Below, in pieces: positions 59,277-64,000 of a stretch of DNA of 64,000 nt (positions are counted from its first letter, which is position 1; the number at the start of each line of letters is the position of its first letter). The stretch is from Spongisporangium articulatum (GTDB lineage Bacteria > Actinomycetota > Actinomycetes > Actinomycetales > Kineosporiaceae). The translations under genes and the position numbers were made by a program. The stretch covers positions 335,058-399,057 of the forward strand of contig NZ_JBITLV010000006.1 in NCBI RefSeq assembly GCF_044465595.1. The letters are read 5' to 3'. The notes under the pieces are model-generated. The model was given only the letters and a program-made list of their open reading frames with translations. It did no database searches and had not been told where the DNA came from.

Positions 59277-60012
59277 GCCGCCAGCCCGCGACCCGGATCA
59301 GGGCTTCGCGCACTATGGCTCCGGACATCTTGGACGTGCCGGCCGTTCGGTCCACGAACCGGATCGGCACCTCCCACACCCGGAGGCCGCGACGTTCGGC
59401 CCGCCAGGCGTTCTCGATCTGGAAGGCGTATCCGTCCGTTCCGGAGGACAGGACGTCGATCTCGCGCAGAGCGGACGCCCGGAACGCCTTGAAGCCGGAC
59501 GTGGCGTCGGCGACGTGCAACCCGAGAGCGGTCTGCACGTAGAGGTTGCCCCCGCGGGACAGCAGTCGCCGGTGCGCCGTCCACCCGTCGGTCGAGCCGC
59601 CCGCCACATACCGCGAGCCGACGGCCACGTCGGCGTCGCCCAGCGCGGCGATCAGCCGGGGCAGCGCGGACGGCGGGTGCGAGAGGTCGGCGTCCATCTG
59701 CACCACGACGTCGTACCCCCGCTCCAGGGCCCACGCGAAGCCGTCCCGGTAGGCGCCGGCCAGACCGCGGGCCCCGAACCGTTCCAGCAGGAAGACCCGG
59801 CCGCTGTAGCGCCGGTCCTGCCGGACCAGACGGGCCGTGCCGTCCGGACTGTCGTCGTCCACCACGAGAACGTCGAGCGCCGGTGCGACCCGGGCCACCT
59901 CGTCGAGCAGCCGGCCGATGGTGTGCGCCTCCTGATAGGTGGGCACCACCACCAGAGCCTCGGCGGTGCTGAACTTCTCGGACGCGGGGCGGGCGCGGGG
60001 CACGTACTTCAT
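59191..60012 (-). CDS. GT2 family polyprenol-phosphate mannose synthase-like glycosyltransferase
   Basis: 273 aa from ATG 60012. LVVVPTYQEAHTIGRLLDEV, VVDDDSPDGTARLVRQ, GLAGAYRDGFAWALERGYDVVVQMDADLSHPPSALPRLI are the DPM1-like signature: DDD and QMDAD metal sites. No C-terminal TM or Lnt-type fusion is present. It would transfer a sugar from a GDP or UDP donor to polyprenyl phosphate, the donor used by the GT-C enzyme. TCAG promoter and CAGGGT -10, ATG 6 bases later. Confidence 0.93.
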   Translation of the reverse strand: MKYVPRARPASEKFSTAEALVVVPTYQEAHTIGRLLDEVARVAPALDVLVVDDDSPDGTARLVRQDRRYSGRVFLLERFGARGLAGAYRDGFAWALERGYDVVVQMDADLSHPPSALPRLIAALGDADVAVGSRYVAGGSTDGWTAHRRLLSRGGNLYVQTALGLHVADATSGFKAFRASALREIDVLSSGTDGYAFQIENAWRAERRGLRVWEVPIRFVDRTAGTSKMSGAIVREALIRVAGWRLKELVSWGSHPTAPELATVPDPGGRRAR

Positions 60013-60018
60013 CCCGTC

Positions 60019-60050
60019 ACCCTGCAACCAGCCCCCTGTACACGACCTGA
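60019..60050 (-). promoter_or_regulatory. TCAG-repeat promoter of the GT2 gene
   Basis: TCAG-GTCGTGT-ACAG (CTGA at 60047, CTGT at 60036), 11 bases, CAGGGT (60019-60024), 6 bases, ATG. One half-site has a mismatch. It lies between the histidine kinase and GT2 genes. Confidence 0.6.
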
Positions 60051-60058
60051 CTGGGTGC

Positions 60059-61369
60059 TCAGCGGTCCAGCCCCGGCAGCCGGAGCGAGATCACGGTCCG
60101 GCCGTCGCGCAATTGCGCCGTCGCTTCACCCCCGGCGGCCCGGCAGATGCGGCGGGTGAGTGCGAGCCCCAGCCCGGCGCCGGGGTGTTCGTCCGCGGGG
60201 TCGGCCCGGAACCCCGCCTCGAAGACCGACTCGGCATGGGCCGGGTCGAGGCGGCCCCCGTCGTCCTCGACGTCCAGCACGGTGAAGCCGCGGTCGCGCC
60301 GGACGCGCAGCACCACCGCGGAGCGCGCATACCGGCGGGCGTTGTCGAGCGCCGGCTGCAGGGCTCGCAGGACCAGGTCACCGTCCACGGCGACGGTCGC
60401 GTCGAGGTCACCCTCGCACCGGACGTCCGCGGGCAGACCGGACACGACCTCCCGGACGCTCACCAGACCTGGCGCCCCGATACGTGCCCGGGCCGGGGCG
60501 AGCGCGCCCTCGACCAGCCCCTCGAGGCGTCGGACCGATTCGAGGACCTCCTGCAGGTCGGCCTGCTCGACGGCCGCGGGTCCACCGGCCGCGAGCAGGT
60601 CGGCCAGGGCGTGCAGGTGCGCGATCGGGGTGCGCAGCTCGTGCGAGAGCTCGGCGGTGAACTGGCGTTCGTGCCGCAGTGCCGCAGCGATCCGTTCCAG
60701 CAGCGCGTTGAGGGTCGCCGCCAGCCGGGCCAGTTCGAGCGGACCGCCCTCGGGGTCGAACCGCCGGTCCAGGTCGGAGTCGCTCCAGTCACGGGCCTGC
60801 TCCCCCATCCGGGCCACCGGCCGCAGCGCCAGGCGCACGGTCCCCCGCAGCGCGAAGAACGTGAAGAGCAGCAACAACCCGGTGAAACCCACGGCGCCCA
60901 GACCCAGGACCCAGGCCGTGCGGGTGCGCAGGCCGACGTCGCTGGAGACGACGATCGTGCCCACCTGCCGTCCGGCGTGCGTGATCGGCAGGGCGAGCAG
61001 GCGTTCGGTGTGCAGGCCCTCCTCGTCGGAGACCACCTCCCCCCGCTGCACGAACCGGTCGACGAGCTTCCCGCCCAGTGGTTCTCCTTCGACCACGGTG
61101 CGGCCGTAGTAGATGACGGTGCCCGCGTCGAGTGCGGAGTCGTCGCCCTCCTCGTCGATGCGCAATCCGTCGGCGGTCACGTGCACGGTGGCCCGCACGG
61201 CCTCGGCCCGGGCCCGCAGCGCGGCGTCGACCTGGCTCGCCAGGACCACGGACAGCATCAGCGCGAAGGCGAGCAGCAAGGCCATGGCCCACACCGCGAT
61301 CCAGGCCAACCCGCCCAGGGCCAGCCGGGAGGCCAGGCTGCGAGGCAACCACCGGCGAAGGGTCGTCAT
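60059..61369 (-). CDS. Two-component sensor histidine kinase
   Basis: 436 aa. Two TMs (about 17-45 and 155-178) flank a periplasmic loop of about 110 residues. A HAMP-like linker leads to the HisKA H-box FTAELSHELRTPIAHLHAL with phospho-acceptor His243. The HATPase_c domain has N-box LDNARRYA, a shortened G1 box (DVEDDGGRLDPAHAE) and G2 GAGLGLALTRRI. Loop ligands are unknown. It follows the response regulator by 17 bases. Confidence 0.95.
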   Translation of the reverse strand: MTTLRRWLPRSLASRLALGGLAWIAVWAMALLLAFALMLSVVLASQVDAALRARAEAVRATVHVTADGLRIDEEGDDSALDAGTVIYYGRTVVEGEPLGGKLVDRFVQRGEVVSDEEGLHTERLLALPITHAGRQVGTIVVSSDVGLRTRTAWVLGLGAVGFTGLLLLFTFFALRGTVRLALRPVARMGEQARDWSDSDLDRRFDPEGGPLELARLAATLNALLERIAAALRHERQFTAELSHELRTPIAHLHALADLLAAGGPAAVEQADLQEVLESVRRLEGLVEGALAPARARIGAPGLVSVREVVSGLPADVRCEGDLDATVAVDGDLVLRALQPALDNARRYARSAVVLRVRRDRGFTVLDVEDDGGRLDPAHAESVFEAGFRADPADEHPGAGLGLALTRRICRAAGGEATAQLRDGRTVISLRLPGLDR

Positions 61370-61386
61370 GGGGTCAGTGTCACGGG

Positions 61387-62085
61387 TCAGTGCAGCCGGA
61401 ACCCGACGCCGCGCACGTTCTCCAGCGCACCTTCGAAGCCGATCTCGCGCAGGCGTTTCCGGGCCCGCGTCACGTACTGGTCGAGCGTGTTGTCGCTGAC
61501 CTGACCGGAGCCGGGCCAGGCCGCCGAGACCAGCGCGCCACGCCGCACCACCTCGTCGCGGCGCGCGAGCAGGCAGGCGAGCAACCGCAGTTCGGTCGGG
61601 GTCAGCGACGTCTCGGCGGTGCCGTACCGGATCGTGTGCTTGGCCGGGTCGAGCCGCAGCCGTGGGCTCCCGTCGTCCACCGTCTCCTGCGTCGCCGCCG
61701 ACCCGTTCGGCAGCCGGCGCAGGACACCGCCGATCCGGGCCAACAGTTCCGCGAAGGCGAAGGGTTTGCGGACGAAGTCGTCGCCACCGGCGGCGAATCC
61801 GGACAGCAGGTCCTCGGTGTGGTCGCGGGCGGTCAGGAAGACGATGCCGGAGGTGCAGCCCTGAGCCCGCAGGGCCTGGCACACGTCCCGTCCGTCGGCG
61901 TCGGGCAGCCCGATGTCCAGCACGATGACGTCCGGGCCGAGCTCGGCCGCCCGGTGCACGGCGTCCGCGCCGGTCTCCACCGCCTCCACCGCATAACCGG
62001 CCGTCCGGAGGCCGCGCTCCAGGGTGGCGCGCAGCAATCGGTCGTCCTCGACCACGAGGACGGTGTGGCGCCCGTCGTCCTGCAC
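61387..62085 (-). CDS. OmpR/PhoB-type response regulator
   Basis: 232 aa from GTG 62085; TTG 62103 is an alternative. Receiver domain: VLVVEDDRLLRATLERGL (acidic pair), phospho-Asp57 in VIVLDIGLPDADGRDV, FLTARD (Thr/Ser) and VRKPFAF (Lys). The C-terminal winged helix has LTPTELRLLACLLARRDEVVRRGALVSAAW and DQYVTRARKRLREIG. OmpR-family proteins bind head-to-tail repeats, which fits the TCAG 11-bp repeats in this window. It is embedded in the operon with the COG4705 gene and kinase. Confidence 0.95.
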   Translation of the reverse strand: MQDDGRHTVLVVEDDRLLRATLERGLRTAGYAVEAVETGADAVHRAAELGPDVIVLDIGLPDADGRDVCQALRAQGCTSGIVFLTARDHTEDLLSGFAAGGDDFVRKPFAFAELLARIGGVLRRLPNGSAATQETVDDGSPRLRLDPAKHTIRYGTAETSLTPTELRLLACLLARRDEVVRRGALVSAAWPGSGQVSDNTLDQYVTRARKRLREIGFEGALENVRGVGFRLH

Positions 62086-62086
62086 G

Positions 62087-62848
62087 TCAGTAGCTTGCCT
62101 CAAGGACGGGCCGGCCCGCGGGACGCAGGGTCTCCCGGGAGAGCCCGACCAGCGCGACGATCGCCACGATCAGCACGAGCGCTACGGGCCCCGTCCCCAC
62201 GCCGAGCCCGTGGTGCTCCTTGGGCACCCCGAACCAGTCGGCGAACGAGGCGCCCAGCGGCCGGGTCAGCACGTAGGCGGCCCAGAACGCCGCCACGGAG
62301 TTGAGCCCGAACCAGCGCCAGGCGATCAGCGGCAGCAGGATCAACCCGAGGAACATCAGTCCCGAGTCGAGCCAGCCGAGGTTCAGGTACAGCGCGGTGT
62401 AGTCGCCCAGAGCCGTACCGAGCGCGAAGGTCGAGGCGACCGTCGTCCAGTAGTAGGTCTCGCGACGTCGCGTGGTGATCGAGTGGATCGACAGGTTCCC
62501 CTCGCTGCGGTACCAGGCCCCCAGGCTCGCGGCGACGGCCAGCGCGAACGCCGCCGACGTGGCCCACAGCGGCAGGCCGGAGGCCATCCGCAGCACGTCG
62601 GCGACCATCGTCCCGACCACGCTCACCATGGCCACCGCGGACCAGTAGATCCAGGCCACGTAGTGCGGCGCGCGGAACTGCGCCCACAACGAGCCGACCA
62701 GCGCCGCCAGCGCCAGCAGCACGAGAACGGCGGCCAGGACGACGGGCCGCTCGCCCATCCAGTCCGAGGCGGCCTCCCCCATCCCGGTGGTGGCGATCTT
62801 GATGATCCAGAACAGGGCGGTCACCTCGGGGACCTTGGCCAGTCGCAT
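62087..62848 (-). CDS. COG4705/DUF347 membrane protein, first gene of the two-component operon
   Basis: 253 aa from ATG 62848. Seven or eight TMs in internal repeats. KVPEVTALFWIIKIATTGMGEAASDW and YYWTTVASTFALGTALGDYTALYLNL are the COG4705 repeat motifs (x-F-W-x-x-K-I ... T-x-G-E-x-x-x-D). Function unknown. Leaderless: GAGACT ends 7 bases before the ATG, TCAG repeats before that. Followed immediately by the response regulator, so the sensor pair and this protein are expressed together. Confidence 0.9.
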   Translation of the reverse strand: MRLAKVPEVTALFWIIKIATTGMGEAASDWMGERPVVLAAVLVLLALAALVGSLWAQFRAPHYVAWIYWSAVAMVSVVGTMVADVLRMASGLPLWATSAAFALAVAASLGAWYRSEGNLSIHSITTRRRETYYWTTVASTFALGTALGDYTALYLNLGWLDSGLMFLGLILLPLIAWRWFGLNSVAAFWAAYVLTRPLGASFADWFGVPKEHHGLGVGTGPVALVLIVAIVALVGLSRETLRPAGRPVLEASY

Positions 62849-62855
62849 GACCGCG

Positions 62856-62887
62856 AGTCTCCGGGGCGGCGTCTGAACGCTGCCTGA
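62856..62887 (-). promoter_or_regulatory. TCAG-repeat promoter of the COG4705/two-component operon
   Basis: TCAG-GCAGCGT-TCAG (CTGA at 62884 and 62873), 11 bases, GAGACT (62856-62861), 7 bases, ATG. It would give autoregulation of the response regulator. Confidence 0.65.
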
Positions 62888-62925
62888 CTGGCCTCTCACC
62901 CGCCCGGAGCAACGGGCCACCACGT

Positions 62926-62957
62926 TCAGGAACGGATCAGAACCGCTCGATCACAGT
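62926..62957 (+). promoter_or_regulatory. TCAG-repeat promoter of the divergent COG4705 gene
   Basis: TCAG (62926-62929), GAACGGA, TCAG (62937-62940), 11 bases, CACAGT (62952-62957). Transcription would start near 62964, giving a leader of about 42 bases with GAGAGGA before the GTG. It shares the 157-base gap with the minus-strand copy. Confidence 0.6.
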
Positions 62958-63005
62958 CGGTTTCGACGGCGGGCGAAGGGCCCGCGAGCTCCGAGAGGAA
63001 CCCCC

Positions 63006-63914
63006 GTGTCGAACCAGCACCACCACCCCCACACCTTCACCGAGGCCACGGAGATGGACATCGCGGGCGGCGGGAGGTACGCCGAGACCGGCAAGTACGT
63101 GCTGAAGAAGCTGCCCGAGGTCACGCTGGCCTTCTGGGTGATGAAGGTGGCGGCGACGACGCTCGGCGAGACGGCGGGCGACCTGTTCGCCCAGACCCTG
63201 AAGTTGGGCTACTTCCTCACTACCATCGCGTTGTTCGCGGTGTTCCTGGTGACGCTGGTCGTGCAGTTGCGCTCGAAGCGCTACAACCCGTTCTTCTACT
63301 GGACGGTCATCCTGTCCACGAGCATGGCCGGAACGACGATCTCGGACTTCATGAACCGCGACGCGAGCTCGAAGTACCTCAAAGCCGGCGCCACTTCGCT
63401 GGGTTGGGGGCCGCAGGGGCTCGGGCTGGGCTACCCGGTGGGCGCCGCGATCCTCACCTCGCTCCTCGTGCTCACGTTCGCCCTGTGGCGGGTGACGGGA
63501 CTCACGTTCTCCATCAACAAGATCGACACCTTCCGCGGTGAGGCGCTGTTCTGGACGGCGATCCTCATCTCGAACACGCTCGGCACCTCGATGGGCGACT
63601 TCCTCTCCGACAGCTCGGGTCTCGGCTACCTCGGTGGCGCCCTGCTGATCACCGGGCTGCTGCTGGTGCTCGTCGCCCTGATGAAGGTGCCGGCCGTGCC
63701 GAACGTGCTGGTGTTCTGGTTCGCCTTCGTGCTCACCCGCCCGCTGGGGGCCACCGCCGGTGACTTCCTCACCAAGCCGGTCGCCAAGGGCGGCCTCAAC
63801 CTCGGCACCATGGGCTCCTCGGCCGTGCTGCTGGCGATCCTGTTCGGCCTGATCGCCTACGCGGCGGTGCGCGAGCGGCGGGCCAACCCCCAGGGCGTCG
63901 TCCTGGCGGCCTAG
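63006..63914 (+). CDS. COG4705/DUF347 membrane protein, paralogue of the divergent gene
   Basis: 302 aa from GTG 63006, with a His-rich N-terminus (SNQHHHPHTFTE) absent from the neighbouring paralogue and possibly metal-binding. KLPEVTLAFWVMKVAATTLGETAGDL, PFFYWTVILSTSMAGTTISDF and LFWTAILISNTLGTSMGDFLSD are the same repeat unit three times over. Seven or eight TMs. Function unknown; divergent from the two-component operon and under a matching promoter. Confidence 0.9.
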   Translation: MSNQHHHPHTFTEATEMDIAGGGRYAETGKYVLKKLPEVTLAFWVMKVAATTLGETAGDLFAQTLKLGYFLTTIALFAVFLVTLVVQLRSKRYNPFFYWTVILSTSMAGTTISDFMNRDASSKYLKAGATSLGWGPQGLGLGYPVGAAILTSLLVLTFALWRVTGLTFSINKIDTFRGEALFWTAILISNTLGTSMGDFLSDSSGLGYLGGALLITGLLLVLVALMKVPAVPNVLVFWFAFVLTRPLGATAGDFLTKPVAKGGLNLGTMGSSAVLLAILFGLIAYAAVRERRANPQGVVLAA

Positions 63915-64000
63915 GTGTAACCGGCCAGGACGTTGGTGACGGTCGGCGCGGCAGCTTGATCACGTAGTGAGACCTCCGGTGCGGTGGTGATTGCGAAGTC
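63911..64000 (-). CDS. Possible 3' end of a minus-strand gene, cut by the window
   Basis: A minus-strand frame enters from the right edge and ends at TAG 63911-63913, sharing CTAG with the paralogue's stop. Its last residues read TTAPEVSLRDQAAAPTVTN-VLAGYT. No family recognised; it may be non-coding. Convergent arrangement is the only support. Confidence 0.25.
   Translation of the reverse strand, partial: DFAITTAPEVSLRDQAAAPTVTNVLAGYT

Noticed and set aside
63914..64000. End of an insertion sequence at the right edge
   Set aside because: No terminal inverted repeat or transposase motif is visible in the 86 bases; only an unrecognised open frame.

Overview
The window is high-GC DNA from an actinomycete. 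It carries a complete Pup-proteasome locus (arc, dop, pup, prcB, prcA, pafA), the mycothiol ligase mshC, an F420-type luciferase-like oxidoreductase, a SigF-family sigma factor and several conserved actinobacterial unknowns (DUF3054, DUF3090, SCO1664 family, DUF5703). Starts are often GTG, reading frames often overlap by ATGA or GTGA, and many genes look leaderless. I cannot fix the genus; a Frankia/Geodermatophilus/Pseudonocardia-like lineage is plausible. No rRNA, tRNA, CRISPR array, insertion sequence or phage was found, and no gap between genes exceeds 300 bases.

Layout. 0-15.5 kb: a truncated envelope acyltransferase, two FKBP isomerases, the proteasome/pupylation genes interrupted by a hydantoin or allantoin uptake module (NCS1 permease, racemase, GntR), then arc, the tRNA m1A58 methyltransferase and an M50 protease. 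15.6-22.4 kb: ABC exporter, MerR regulator, a two-TM protein, AlkB hydroxylase, HAD phosphatase. 22.4-38 kb: MetH, PAC2, AraC, mshC, a membrane protein with its winged-helix regulator, then the conserved SCO1664-DUF3090-phosphomutase-UppP-LLM block, an aldo/keto reductase, small conserved proteins and an M20 peptidase. 38-43.6 kb: copper genes (Met-rich membrane protein, YcnI, CopC), a VanW protein, a frameshifted conserved gene, and cbtBA under a cobalamin riboswitch. 43.6-51.6 kb: a signalling island (nucleotidyltransferase, SigF-like sigma, PAS-GAF-ANTAR, CheR-PAS, CheB, CBS) without chemoreceptors. 51.8-64 kb: a PadR-controlled membrane pair and an envelope glycosylation cluster (DedA, GT-C, GT4, LPG-synthase-like membrane protein, PIG-L, polyprenol-phosphate mannose synthase-like GT2) next to an OmpR-type two-component system and two COG4705 membrane proteins.

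Main discovery candidate: six promoters share one architecture, TCAG-N7-TCAG (11-bp direct repeat; two sites have a degenerate second half), then exactly 11 bases, then a weak -10 of form [CG]A[CG]NNT. Four of them are predicted to drive leaderless genes, with the start codon 6-8 bases after the hexamer. They precede the acyltransferase at the left edge, the GT-C/DedA genes, the membrane protein/GT4 pair, the GT2, and both COG4705 genes, one of which heads the two-component operon. I infer a response-regulator regulon that remodels the cell envelope.

Other regulatory signals seen directly are: a 22-bp dyad before the NCS1 permease, a 27-bp dyad before the ABC exporter, twin 17-bp operators before the winged-helix operon, a motif shared by the two PadR-linked promoters, a 19-bp palindrome touching the pafA start codon, and a recurring TAGGGT box 6-8 bases before start codons.
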